NCBI GenBank assembly: GCA_916048095.2
Contig: OU696574.1
Coordinates: 3,587,001-3,651,000, forward strand
DNA length: 64,000 nt
From: Sacculina carcini
Taxonomy: Eukaryota > Arthropoda > Thecostraca > Sacculinidae
Direction: 5' to 3'
The notes under the pieces are model-generated. The model was not told where the DNA came from and did no database searches. It was given only the letters and a program-made list of their open reading frames with translations. Below are positions 43,834 through 55,698 of this stretch, piece after piece. Positions within the stretch are counted from its first letter, which is position 1, and every line of letters begins with the position of its first letter. A program made the position numbers and the translations under genes.

Positions 43834-46800
43834 TGACGGCCCACGACTGCCGTAAGAAGTGCCGTCTTTTATTTGTTACGGATCTCACAGGCCGTAGATA
43901 TCTGGTGGACAGCGGGTCGGAGGTGTCGTTACTGCCGGCCCCCTCGGGATGTTCAGCCGCATTGAGTCAGCCGGTACTCCGTTCCGCCAATGGTACCTCC
44001 ATATCTGTCTACAAGGTAAACCACCGTGTGGATGTAGACTTAGGTCTTGGCCGAGTGTACTCGTTTGGTTATTTTGTGGCGGCAGTTCCGACTCCAATCT
44101 TCGGTGCTGACTTTTTGCGGGAATTCGGCCTCATGGTCGATATGACAAAACATCGGCTGATCGATAGCGCCACTTTTTTGTCAACCAGCAGTTCAGCTCA
44201 ACACACCGACCGGTATCCAGTCATAGTTCATGTCAGCACCGTCCAGCGACGAGAGCAGAACGGCGAAGGGTTCGCTGATGTTCGTCGGTCGAGCGAGTTT
44301 TTGAAACTCACAGTTCCGCCAACAGGGTTTCCTGTGGTATCCGTACCCGGTGTGAAACACCGCATCATCACTCGCGGCAACCCGGTGTTTGCTAGACCAC
44401 GACGTCTCATGCCGGCCAAGCTAGCGGCCGCCAAGCGGGAGCTCGATGAGCTAGTGGAACGTGGCATCCTGGTACCATCATCTTCTTCATGGTCGAGCCC
44501 AATCCACCTGGTCCAGAAGGATTGTGGCGCTTCGTTCAGAATGGTTGGGTGTTACGAACGCCTCCACGCCATCACTGTCCCAGACAGATATCCTGTGCCG
44601 CACATGCAGACCTTCGCTGATCGTCTCTCAGGTGCTGCCATTTTCAGCACAGTCGATCTGCCAAGAGCATTTGCTCAGGTTCCTGTGCATAAAGACGACC
44701 AAGATAAGACAGCCATTACCACTCCCTTCGGGCTGTTTCAGTACACCCGCATGCCCTTCGGTCTCTGCAACGCGGCACAGACGTTTCAGAGGTTGATGGA
44801 CACGGTTCTCAGGGGAATGCCGCGGGTGTACTGTTACCTAGACGACATTCTCATCTACTCGCCCGATGCTGCAACTCACCGCAGGGACTTGCAGGAGCTT
44901 TTTCGCCGTCTGAGCAAAGCTGGGCTGGCTATCAAACCGGAGAAGTGTGTTTTTGGCGTCAGCAAGGTCCGCTTCGTTGGCATGGAGGTGTCCGCCCGTG
45001 GCATTGCACCTCTTCCCGACGAAGTGGAGGATTTGCTGTCCATGCCGCCGCCACGAGATCCAGCGGATTGCAGAAAATACCTGGGCATGGTGAACTTCTT
45101 TCATCGGTTCATCCCTAATCTGGCGTCGATTCTGCAGCCACTTCATGACACGGCGAACGCGAAGCGCGGGTTTTCCTGGGGTCAGCGCCAAACAGCAGCC
45201 TTCGAGAAATCCGAGTCTGCGCTGGCCGCCATATCCCAGCTTGCGTACCCTCGACACGACACCATCACAAAAGTCGTCGCGGACGCATCGGACCACGTCG
45301 TCGGCGCAGTCATTTTGCAGCTGCAGGAAGGCAGATGGGTGCCTCTGGCATACCATTCTCGTGTGTTGACCGGTGCCCAGCTGAGATGGTGCACAGGAGA
45401 CAAGGAGCTGTTTGCCATTTTCAGCGTCTTGAAGCGTTTCAGGCATTTGCTTGAAGGTCGTCCAGAACTGCAGCTGTGGACGGATCACAAGCCGTTGACG
45501 CACGCGTTCACGATTATGTCCGAGCGTTCGGCACGTGTACAGCGTCAACTGGCTTTCATCAGTGAGTTCTCCACCGACATCAGACACATTAGCGGCCGAG
45601 ACAACGCGGTGTCTGATTACCTGAGTCGACCACCGGTCTCCGTCACGGATCACCAGGTCTCACAGCTTGATGTCGTCGCTCAGCAAGGTCTGGACATCAG
45701 AAGGATCACCATCGCGCAGCAAGGTGCCGCGGACGTTTCTGAACTCGCCGCCTCCCCGTCGCTTTGTTTTGAACGTCGAGAGGTCGAGGGTGTCCCGAGT
45801 GGCCTGCTAGTTGACGTGTCTAATGGTGTTGATCGTCCTCTTGTACCTGAGTCGCTCCAGCACGATATCTTCTGTTCATTTCACAACATGCACCATCCTA
45901 GTGCACGAGCAACACGTCGCTTGATTTCCGAGCGCTTTGTTTTCAAACGCATCGGATCAAAGGTTTCAACCTGGGCGAAGAACTGTGTCCCTTGTCAACA
46001 GTGCAAGGTGGGTCGTCATCAGCGCTCGGCTCTGCGTCGTCCTGCCACACCGTCCGGCCGATTTGAGGCCCTGCACGCTGGCATCGTCGGTCCGCTTCCT
46101 GAAGCAAACGGGTACCATTACCTGTTTACTATCGTCGACAGGTACACACGCTACCCAGATGCTGTGCCAATGACGGACGCATCAGCTGCTTCGTGCGCAC
46201 GTGCACTGCTGGAATGGACTTCACGTTTCGGCATGTGCTTGTGCATCACATCAGATCGCGGACGACAGTTCGTATCTGATCTGTGGTCAGAGTTCTGGAC
46301 CATCCTGGCAGTGGCTCACAAAACAACATGCGCGTGTTCTCCTCAGCAGAACGGATTGGTGGAGCGGATTCATCGTCAATTGAAGGCGTCTCTCACCGCT
46401 GCACTGGAGATGTCCACAAACTGGCTCATCGCTTTACCTGTTGTGCTGATGGGCATGCGAGCTTCTTACAAGCCAGACATCAACTCGTCTTCAGCAGAGC
46501 TTGTCTTGGGAGAGAAAATGCGTCTGCCGGGCCAGTTCTTCTCTCAAACGACTCCAGCGCCGGCTTGTGAGACTGCTCGACAACTGGCAACTGCCATCTC
46601 CAAGCTGCGACCGACACCGACATCCTGGCATCGGAGTTCTGACGCCGAACGCCCATTTGTCTCGCAGCCGCTGAAAACAGCGACACACGTATTTGTCCGC
46701 GTCGATGCTGTACGTTCTCCTTTGACACCACCTTACCGTGGTTCATATGCTGTAATCAAGCGGGGTGACAAAGCTTTTGTCCTGGACATCAACGGAAGAC

Positions 46801-46919
46801 TAGACACCGTCGCCCTTGACCGGCTGAAACCAGCATTCTCGGAGAATAGGGACGCGCCTTCTCCTGCTTCGGCATCGGCTCTTCCGGACGGAACACCAGC
46901 AGCCACTTCAACGACTTAG
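43770..46919 (+). CDS. pol: CsRn1-type pol: protease, RT, RNase H, integrase
   Basis: The 1,049-codon frame has no stop; it is expressed by -1 frameshifting from gag, so its first residues are not a true start. Domains in order: aspartic protease with VDSGSEVSLLP (Asp47); RT with motif A IFSTVDLPRAFAQVPV and YLDD at 356-359; RNase H with VVADASDHVVGA, KELFAIF, WTDHKPL and SDYLSR; integrase zinc region (HNMHHPSA…CVPCQQC); integrase core. The core should carry D-D-E: Asp829 (TSDRGRQF) and Glu865 (GLVERIHR) are spaced DX35E, but residue 771 is Gly (LHAGIVGPLP) where Asp is expected. In RT, GCYERLHAIT replaces the usual GDYR.LNAIT. It is therefore probably not self-sufficient despite the open frame. 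Confidence 0.93.
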   Translation: MPGIVHFPRRRAGKRQRQPAVMTAHDCRKKCRLLFVTDLTGRRYLVDSGSEVSLLPAPSGCSAALSQPVLRSANGTSISVYKVNHRVDVDLGLGRVYSFGYFVAAVPTPIFGADFLREFGLMVDMTKHRLIDSATFLSTSSSAQHTDRYPVIVHVSTVQRREQNGEGFADVRRSSEFLKLTVPPTGFPVVSVPGVKHRIITRGNPVFARPRRLMPAKLAAAKRELDELVERGILVPSSSSWSSPIHLVQKDCGASFRMVGCYERLHAITVPDRYPVPHMQTFADRLSGAAIFSTVDLPRAFAQVPVHKDDQDKTAITTPFGLFQYTRMPFGLCNAAQTFQRLMDTVLRGMPRVYCYLDDILIYSPDAATHRRDLQELFRRLSKAGLAIKPEKCVFGVSKVRFVGMEVSARGIAPLPDEVEDLLSMPPPRDPADCRKYLGMVNFFHRFIPNLASILQPLHDTANAKRGFSWGQRQTAAFEKSESALAAISQLAYPRHDTITKVVADASDHVVGAVILQLQEGRWVPLAYHSRVLTGAQLRWCTGDKELFAIFSVLKRFRHLLEGRPELQLWTDHKPLTHAFTIMSERSARVQRQLAFISEFSTDIRHISGRDNAVSDYLSRPPVSVTDHQVSQLDVVAQQGLDIRRITIAQQGAADVSELAASPSLCFERREVEGVPSGLLVDVSNGVDRPLVPESLQHDIFCSFHNMHHPSARATRRLISERFVFKRIGSKVSTWAKNCVPCQQCKVGRHQRSALRRPATPSGRFEALHAGIVGPLPEANGYHYLFTIVDRYTRYPDAVPMTDASAASCARALLEWTSRFGMCLCITSDRGRQFVSDLWSEFWTILAVAHKTTCACSPQQNGLVERIHRQLKASLTAALEMSTNWLIALPVVLMGMRASYKPDINSSSAELVLGEKMRLPGQFFSQTTPAPACETARQLATAISKLRPTPTSWHRSSDAERPFVSQPLKTATHVFVRVDAVRSPLTPPYRGSYAVIKRGDKAFVLDINGRLDTVALDRLKPAFSENRDAPSPASASALPDGTPAATSTT
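43806..43852 (+). promoter_or_regulatory. -1 ribosomal frameshift signal between gag and pol
   Basis: The heptamer GGGAAAC (43806-43812) is in the gag phase G GGA AAC required for a -1 slip. Five bases later a stem CGGCAG (43818-43823) pairs with CTGCCG (43847-43852). A slip here moves translation exactly into the pol frame (next codon CGA, then QRQPAV). Confidence 0.75.
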
Positions 46920-47046
46920 ACACCTCCCATTCCAGCTGAACCATCTCTCACACAGTGTCCAGACAGAATTGTGTGGTCACGGCGCGCCCGACTGGTTCGC
47001 GTCTCCAGACGCTATCGGTAATCGATGCCTTGCACCTGATTGGGGC

Positions 47047-47244
47047 TGAGGCCGCCGTCTGTTATTTCTATTTATTTAATAGTTAAATATCATGTAATTG
47101 TTATATTATTTCTGTTATATTGTTATACCTTGTGTGCGCCAAATGTGAAGGTGTAAAGACAACAACACTTTGTGCTTCTGTAAATACACCAGATATTCGT
47201 TGCAGCTCGTGTGCTACTTACTCGTTACTGTAGGCGTTCCTACA
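47047..47244 (+). mobile_element. 3' LTR (198 bp)
   Basis: TGAGGCCGCC to GTTCCTACA, same length as the 5' LTR with about seven substitutions, preceded by the purine-rich 'gattggggc' (47038-47046). 46920-47046 is the short 3' noncoding part of the element. Confidence 0.93.
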
Positions 47245-48579
47245 ATACCCACAAATGATACAAAAAACGTGTAAAATTGGCAAAATTCTCAAATACATCC
47301 AAAATTACACTTGAACACCGGGAGACTAAAATTAATTCATTTTTCTACCTATTTTACAGGAACTATTTGTCACACATAAAAATATATTATATCATCGTGC
47401 TAGAAATCTTGTTTTCTACAATACGGTATAATATGTAATTTTCCAAAGTGTATCTGAAGGAAGTTACGGCAGTGGAAATTAAAAAGGACATATTGTCAAT
47501 TTTACAGCTGTTATGCGCACTTGCGATTACACAGGAATATACACCGATTAAATTTCACTGAAGCCCAATCACAATTAAGAATGCATCATATCAGCTCCAA
47601 GCATGGATGGTGTGGATTTATTGGGTAAAGTTTAATTAATGCTACACTATACTGAATAGAAAGTCTTTATTGTCCTCAATATTTACACATGAATCGTTCC
47701 GCCCAACGGGCGGGTAAAATACTACTGGGAACAAAGTTAACTACCGAATTTTACTGTATAATTTAATTGCTTTAATTTCAGGTTACATACGCTCAAGCTG
47801 CATAAGGATATGGGTTGTGATATGCAATACCAACTATATGCATATGATGTTTTAGCGGAAGCATTATTCTGGAATTATAGTGATGACAGAAAGTTGCATT
47901 GTTTTTATAGTGTTACACTTCTGAATTAGTAAAAACGAAGGACGGGTGTGAATTTGAGCAGTGTTGAGGGAAAAAACATCGTCAATAATTAAAACAAGAA
48001 TTTACAAATTTATATTTTTCTATTGGATAAGCTTTTTGCTTTTTGATTCATTATATTCTATTTATAGTTCCGCACGACGAGCGGGTTTAAATACGAAGCA
48101 GTTCGAGGGAAAATATTTTGCCACATCTAAAATAAAAACATTCACATTTTTACGTATTAATTGGTCAAGACTTTTTATGGGTTTGCTTTTTTATTTTTTT
48201 TATTTGTAATAGTATAATTTTATTAATTCTATTTAGTTATTTTACTTTTTGTTCTAATTGTTCCGCTAAACGGGATGGTTTCAATGCTAGATGATGTTAA
48301 TTTATATTTTTGAAGCATTATGATAAAAAACTTGGAAAATTTTCATTTTTTCGTGTCTGAATTTTTAATTATTCCGCACGACGGGCAGGTTTAAATATGA
48401 AGCGGGTTGAGGGATAATATTTTGTCAAAATTAAAATAAAAACATCCCTATTTGGACTTTGCTATTAGTTAGCGTATTTACAGCCTTAATTTGTTTGCTT
48501 TTTAGTTTGTATTCATTTTCTTTTATGGATTTAATATGAATAGATTTTATTAATTGTTCCGCACGACGGGCGACTTTAA

Positions 48580-48614
<35 letters not shown>
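47245..48614 (+). mobile_element. Helitron-like element (plus), continuation after the retrotransposon
   Basis: It resumes at 'atacccacaaatgatacaaa', finishes one and a half satellite units (to about 47560), then repeats the 'gcataaggatatgggttgt' segment (47800-47990), which matches 25830-26040. It ends in 3' boxes (48073, 48260, 48380, 48560) and a TA run (48583-48614). No CTAG end is preserved. The small frames here are repeat-derived. Confidence 0.65.
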
Positions 48615-48615
<1 letters not shown>

Positions 48616-51600
48616 TAGCATTAAAACCCGCCCGTTGTGCGGAACAATTCATAAAAATATTGCAAATTAAAAATAAATAAGGCAAACTCATGAAGACCTT
48701 AATCAATTAAAAAGTCTAAATTTCATTATTTTTAATTTTATTTTTACAAAATATTTTCACTCAACCCGCCTCATATTTAAACCCGCCCGACGTGAGGAAT
48801 AATTAAGAACTCGAACACCATCCGTTCTGGTTCTTGAAGTCAAATCCATTAGTTTTGTATATGAATTCATTCTATACGGTGAAATTTAACGTTTTATTGC
48901 TGCCCACGGGACATTTTTATTTCATAAAAATGAGCCATCGCTTCGTTTGCGTTTCAAGCCCCTGATCATTGAACCAGCAAACCATGAACCAGAGCAATTA
49001 TGTCACCTCATATTCAAGCATACATACACAGACAGACAGATAATTTCTTCTTTATGTATATACTAGCATTAAAACCCGCCCGTTGTGCGGAACAATTTAT
49101 AAAAATATTTCAAATTAAAAAATAAATAAGGCAAACTCATGAAAACCTTAATCAATTAAAAAGTCTAAATTTCAAAATTATAATTTTATTTTGACAAAAT
49201 ACTTTCACTCAGCCCGCCTCATATTTAAACCCGCCCGACGTGCGGATTAATTCAGAACTGGAACACCATCCGTTCTGGATCTTGAAGTCGAATCCATTAG
49301 TTTTGTATATGAATTCATTCTACACGGTGAAATGGAACGTTTTATTGCTGCCCGCGGGACATTTTTATTTCATAAAAATAAGCCATCGCTTAGTATGCGT
49401 TTGAAGCCCCTGATCTATACCATTGAACCCGCGCAATTATGTCACCTCATATTCAAGCATACATTCACAGACAGACAGGTAATTTCTAGCATTAAACCCG
49501 CCCGTTGTGCGGAGCAATTCATAATATGAAATTCATATTCAATTCATAAATTATGGAAAATTAAAAATGAAATAGGGTACACTCATAAGAATATTAATCA
49601 ATTTAAAATTCTAAGTTTAATTATTTTTATTTCGACGAAATATTTCCCCTCAGTCCGCCTTGGTAATTTTTACACCCGCCCGTCTTGCTGAATAATTCAG
49701 AACTCGAACACGATCCGTTCTGGATCTTGAAGTCAAATCCATTGGTGTTGTGTATGGATGAATTCTACAGGAGACGTTCTATTATCTATAGTTGCTGCCC
49801 GCGGAACATTTTTATATAAAAAAAACTTTTTTCAAATGAACCATTTGAAAAAATGAACTAAAAAACACTTTTTTAAACCCACCCGTCGTGCGGAACAATT
49901 CATGCAATAAAATTCATATAAAATCCATAAAATATAATGAATACAAATTGAAAAGCAAAAAATGTAACCTATAAATATCTTAACCAATAGAAAAGTCAAA
50001 ATGTGAATATTTTTGTATTTATTTTGACAAATATTATCTCTCAACCCGCCTGATATATAAATCTGCCCGTCGTGTGGTATAATTCAGAACACAAACACGA
50101 AACAAACAATGAAAGATGATGAAATCTTTTCATCAGAATGTTTCCAAACTATATTTATCACTCAACATCATTCCCCAGCATCATTTGCTTAAGTACTATT
50201 TTACTTTTTACTTTCTAGCATTAAAACCCGCCCGTTGTGCGGAGGAATTCATAAAATGGAATTAATATTCATGAAAATTCATATTCATAGAAAATATTCC
50301 AAATTAAAAAAGAAAATGAAAACTCATAAGTGTCTTACTCAATAGAAAAGTCCAAGTGTGAATATTTTGTATTCTTATTTTGACATAATATTTTCCCTCA
50401 ACCCGCCTCATATATATACCCACCCATTGTGCGGAATAATTCAGAACACAAACACGTAACAAACAATGAAAATTCTTGCATGTAAACCCGCCTGTCGTGC
50501 GAAACAGTTCATACTATTCAATTTGTATTTGATTCATAAGAGAAAAGGAATATGAATTAAAAAAGAGTGGAGTAAACCCATAAAAAAGTCTAAATTTCTA
50601 TGTTTTCATATTTATTTTCACAAAATAGTTTACATTAAACCGCCTCATATTTATACATGCCCGTCGTGCTGAATAATTCAGAACTCAGACACGAAACAAT
50701 GAAAAATTACTACACTTCTTCATCATAATGTTTCCAAAATATTTTTAGAACTTAACATCACCGTCTAGCATTGAAACCCGCCAGTTGTGCGGAGCAATTA
50801 ATAAAATGAAATTAATATTTAATTCATAAACATATTGCAAATTAAAAAAGAAAACAGATATACTCATTAAAATCTTACTAAATTGAAAGTCTAAATTTAA
50901 TTATTTGTATTTATATTTTGGCAACATATTTTCCTTCAGCCTGCCCCATATGGAGACCCGCCCGTCGTGCTCAACAATTCATAAAATAAAATGCACATTC
51001 AATCCATAGAATAAACTGTTTAAAAATTAAGAAGCAAAAAATTTAACCTGTAAATACGTTCACCAATAAAAACTCTAAATGTGAATATTTTAATTATAAA
51101 TTTGACAAAATATTATCCCTTAATCCACCTCATATTTAGTCAAAATTTAGTCGCCCGATGTTCAAGTGTAATTTTGGATGTATTTGAGAATTTTGCCAAT
51201 TTTACACGTTTTTTGTATCATTTGTGGGTATAAATTATAAGATATATTGTAGAACACAAAATTCTCTACACAGTAGTATATTCTTGTGTAATCGCAAGTG
51301 CGTAAATTGTGATTGGACTTCAGTGAAATTAAATCAGTGTATATTCATGTGTAATCGCAAGTGCGCATAATAGCTGTAAAATTGGCAACATGACATTTTG
51401 ACTTTACACCGCCGTAACTTCCTTTAGATACACTTTGGAAAATTAAACATTATACCGTATTGTAGTAAACAAAATTTCTAGCACGATGGTATAATTTATT
51501 TTTATGTATAACAAATAGTTACTGAGAAATAGTAGAAAAATTAATTAATTTTAGTCGCCCGGTGTTCAAGTGTAATTTTGGATGTATTTGAGAATTTTGC

Positions 51601-53469
51601 CAATTTTACACGTTTTTTGTATCATTTGTGGGTATGAATTATAGCTTATCTTGTAGAACATAAAATTATCTACACAGTTGTATATTCCTGTGCAATCGCA
51701 AGTGCGCATAATAGCTGTCAAATTGGCAACATGACATTTTGACTTTACACCGCCGTAACTTCCTTTAAATTCACTTTGGAAAATTAACAATTATACCGTA
51801 TTGTAGAAAACAAAATTTCTAGCACGATGGTATAATTTATTTTAATGTGTGACAAATAGTTACTGAAAAATAGTAGAAAAATGGATATATTTTAGTCGCC
51901 CGGTGTTCAAGTGTAATTTTGGATGTAATTGAGAATTTTGCCAATTTTACACGTTTTTTTGTATCATTTGTGGGTATAAATTATAACTTATATTGTAGAA
52001 CACAAAATTCTCTACACAGTAGTATATTCTTGTGTAATCGCAAGTGCGTAAATTGTGATTGGACTTCAGTGAAATTAAATCAGTGTATATTCCTGTGTAA
52101 TCGCAAGTGCGCATAATAGCTGTCAAATTGGCAAAATGACATTTTGACTTTACACCGCCGTAACTTCCTTTAGATACATTTTGGAAAATTAAAAATTCTA
52201 CCGTATTGTAGAAAACAAAATTTCTAGCACGATGGTATAATTCATTTTAATTTGTGACAATTAGTTTTTGAGAAATAGGTAGAAAAATGAATTTATTTTA
52301 GTCACCCGGTGTTCAAGTGTAATTTTGGATGTATTTGAGAATTTTGCCAATTTTACACGTTTTTTGTATCATTTGTGGGTATAAATTATAGCTTAGCTTG
52401 TAGAACACAAAATTCTCTACACAGTAGTATATTCCTGTGTAATCGCAAGTGCGCATAATAGCTGTCAAATTGGCAATATGTCATTTTGAATTTACACCGC
52501 CGTAACTGCCTTCAGATATATTTTGGAAAATTAAAAATTATACCGTATTGTAGAAAACAAGATTTCTAGCACGATGGTATAATCTATTTCTATGTATAAC
52601 AAATAGTTACTGAGAAATAATAGAAAAATGAATTAATTTTAGTCTCCCGGTGTTCAAGTGTAATTTTGGATGTATTTACGAATTTTGCCAATTTTACATG
52701 TTTTTGTATCATTTGTGGGTATTAATTATAACTTTTCTTGTAAAACACAAAATTATCTACACAATAGTATACTTTTCATAGCTGTACCATTGCTGGTTTT
52801 TGAGGAATAGATAGCGAAATATTGACCAAAATATTCACGTTTTTTGTGCTAATTTTGCCTTTTTGACTTTGTAATTTACACTTCACACCGCCGTAACTTT
52901 TTTTCAATACACTTTGGAAGATTAAAACTTATACCGTGTTGTAGAAAGCAAAATTCCCAGCATGATGGTATTATTTATTTAGATGTGTGATAATTATTTT
53001 TTGAGAAATAGAGAAAAAAGTATATAAAATCGGACGCCTGGAGTTTAAATAAAATTTTGAATGTATATTGAATTTTTTCCATTTTACATGTTTTATATTC
53101 AATTTTTGGGTATAAATTATAGTTCGTTGAGTAGAACAAAAAAAATTCTACATAGTGGTATAATTTTTATAGTTGTACCATTGCTGGTTTAGGAGGAGTA
53201 ATCATCAGAAAATTGACTAAAATTTTCGCATTTTTCAGGGTTCATTTTAACTTTTCACCGCTATAACTTTTTTTGGTTCAATTTTTAAAATTAAAAATTT
53301 ACCTTACAGTGTAGACAAGAAAATTTCCAACAAGATGGTATTAATTTTCAGCGGGTAGGCCAAGTGATGGCCGAGTAGCAGCTGATAGAATATGGACCAA
53401 GGAGGGTGGGACACACAGGCAGACACACAGACACACAGACACACAGAGGATCTCTTTTATATATATAGA
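48615..53469 (-). mobile_element. Helitron-like composite (minus, 4.86 kb)
   Basis: The minus-strand 5' end TCTATATATATAAAAGAG lies at 53469; the outermost 3' end, CTAG after the CCGCACAACGGGCGGG box, is at 48615. Additional head-to-tail 3' ends occur at 49063, 49486, 50215 and 50764. Units at 48615-49062 and 49063-49485 each start TATA(TA)CATAAAGAAG or similar and end CTAG. Satellite repeats occupy 51150-52740 and diverged repeats 52740-53390. No transposase coding is present. Confidence 0.65.
51150..52740 (-). repeat. ~341-bp satellite array (minus)
   Basis: Four to five monomers marked by 'gcaagtgcgcataatagctg' (for example 51360, 51708, 52106, 52449), some with the 63-bp extra piece ('gacttcagtgaaattaaatc'). 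Confidence 0.88.
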
Positions 53470-54753
53470 TATAGCACTACTTTTTTTTGAATGAACCATT
53501 TGAAAAAAATGAACTAAAAAATGGAAACACTTTTTTTAAACCCGCCCGTCGTGCGGAACAATTCATACAATAAAATTCATATTTGAAGTCAAATCCATTG
53601 GTTTTGTGTATGGATTAATTCTACAGGGAAAATTGAACGGTCTATTGTCTATAGTTGCTGCCCGCGGAATATTTTTATTTTTACAAAAAATTACCTTTTT
53701 TTAAATGAACCATTTGAAAAAATGATCTAAGACAGAAGAAATTTAATATTATTTTCAATTTAATTAATTTAATTTAATTATTTAATTTAATATATATTAA
53801 ATTTAATATTGATACACTTTGGAAAATTAAATATTATACCGCATTGTAGAAAAACAAAATTTCCAGCACGTCGTATAATTTATTTTAACCTGTGACAAAT
53901 AGTTACTGAGAAATAGGTAGAAAAATGAATACATTTTAGTCGCCCGGTGTTCAAGTGCAATTTTGGATGTATTTGAGAATCTTGCCAATTTTACACCTTT
54001 TTTGTATCATTTGTGGGTATAAATTTATGTTTTCTTGTAGAAGAAATATTTATCTACACAATAGTATAATTTGTATAGCTCTAACTTTGCTGGTTTATGA
54101 GGAATAGATAGCGGAATAGTGACCAAAATATTGGCGTTTTTCAGTGCTAATTTTGCCTTTTTGACTTTGTCATTTTAACTTCACACCGCTGTAACCTTTT
54201 TTAGTACACTCTGGAAAATTATAATTTATACCGTGGTGTAGAACACCACTTTTCCAGCATGATGGTATTAGTAATTTAGATGTGTGATATTTAGTTGCTG
54301 AGAAATAGAGAAAAAAGTAAATATAATCGGACGCCCGGAGTTATTAATGAAGTTTTGAATGTGGATTGATTTTTTTAAATTTGACATGTTTTAAACTTAA
54401 TTTTTAGAAATTTATTATACCCTATCTTGAGAAACGGAAAATTGTCTACACAATGGTATAATCTGTATTGCTGAACCATTTTTGATTGAGGTGATATCGA
54501 TGACAGAATATTGACTAAAATTTTCGTATTTTTGAGGGTTCATTTTGTCTTTTCACCGCCATAACTTTTTTTGTTTTTATTTTTAAAATTTAAAATTTAG
54601 CCTATCGTGTAGACACTAGCATTTTAAACGTTATGGTATACATTGTTAGGGGGTACACTGAGCTGGTACTGAGTAGCAGTTTGCAAAAAATGGCCCTAGG
54701 AGGGTGGGACAGACAGACACACACACACAGAGGATCTCTTTTATATATATAGA
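53470..54753 (-). mobile_element. Helitron-like fragments (minus) with 5' end at 54753
   Basis: 53470-53810 is 3'-box material (box at 53540) plus a TTAAT-rich patch. 53810-54753 is satellite and diverged repeat closing with the 5' end TCTATATATATAAAAGAG at 54753. The first 630 bases recur at 63368-64000. Confidence 0.65.
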
Positions 54754-54861
54754 TTCAGTTATTCCAATTTATAATTGTACTTAAAGCTTTTTATGCTGGC
54801 CGCAAGATTTTTTTGTGAGTTGAGCCGGAATGCAAGTGAAACACCCGCACTAACATGAAAT

Positions 54862-55503
54862 ATTGAAAAATATTTATTGTTTTTGTTCTTTATTGAATCA
54901 TATTTATTGTTGTTGCTGTTTATTGAATCATATTTATTGTTGTTGTTGTTTATTGAATCATATTCATTGGTGTTGATATATATTGAATCATATTTATTGT
55001 TGTTGCTGTTTATTTAATCATATTTATTGTTGTTGTTGCTTATTGAATCATATTTATTGGTGTTGTTGTTTATTGAATCATATTTATTTGTGTTGTTGTT
55101 ACTTATTTAATCATATTTATATTTATTGTTGGATGTTTCTTGTTGAATCATATTTATTGTTCTTGATGGTTATTTATTACTTATTTATTAATATTTATTC
55201 TTATTTATTGATGGCTGTTATTTACTGAATCACATATTTATTATTGATTGTTATTACTTATTGAGGAACGTGGGCGAAGTGACATTATGGATTGTTATCG
55301 GATTATGGTTTATTATTTATTGTTATTTATATATTATTTTATTTCCAACTCTCTTTCTAGAGTTTTTTCTTTTCGAACTCTCTTTCTCTCTGAATCTTTT
55401 GGGCGCTTCCGGTACATGGGGCCACCTTAGGGTGGTAATAGTGCTTGCACTCTTCCCATGCTACTGGATTTGCCTGTAATTAATAATAATAATAATAATA
55501 AAG
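54862..55503 (+). mobile_element. Insertion with (TAA)n tail, possible non-LTR element end
   Basis: The sister arm near 20398-20408 lacks this block, so it is an insertion. It starts AT-rich, carries a 30-bp minisatellite, then a unique 3' part ('ggtacatggggccacc', 'cccatgctactgg') and ends in (AAT)n at about 55483-55500. A microsatellite tail suggests the 3' end of a LINE or SINE. The class cannot be fixed and no RT coding remains. Confidence 0.55.
54871..55120 (+). repeat. 30-bp minisatellite
   Basis: The unit TATTGAATCATATTTATTGT-TGTTGCTGTT repeats about eight times at a 30-base period and then decays to about 55250. It produces a Cys-rich NHIYCCCCLL frame that is not a gene. Confidence 0.88.
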
Positions 55504-55698
55504 ATAAAAGTTATAATAACAACGCGTACCGCCCGTACGAGTCAATCGCCAGTAACCGATGATGTAATATTTTGGTGAACGGGTCTGTAGTCTAGGTGGC
55601 GTTGACTTATCACAGACCAACGCCACCTAGACGAAGTGACTTTGACTCATCACACCGATACGTTGATCATTCGTCACCGATCACCGATCATTGGATTG

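Larger units (their letters stand above)
42741..47244 (+). mobile_element. CsRn1-type Ty3/Gypsy retrotransposon, nearly intact (4,504 bp)
   Basis: Two 198-bp LTRs, a PBS, gag, pol in the -1 frame and a 4-bp target duplication, ATAC (42737-42740 and 47245-47248), define the whole element. The LTRs differ at about 7 positions (about 3.5 %). The CHCC gag knuckle and tRNA-Trp-type PBS place it in the CsRn1 clade. It is inserted into a Helitron-type satellite unit whose halves join across the element. Confidence 0.93.
54754..55668 (-). repeat. Right arm of the inverted segmental duplication
   Basis: Matches 20236-20505 in inverted orientation, split by a 640-bp insertion (54862-55503). It contains the identical 15-bp hairpin stem at 55590-55604/55618-55632. 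Confidence 0.75.

Noticed and set aside
54983-55228. Cys-rich repeat protein (NHIYCCCCLL)
   Set aside because: Product of the 30-bp minisatellite; no start context or homology.
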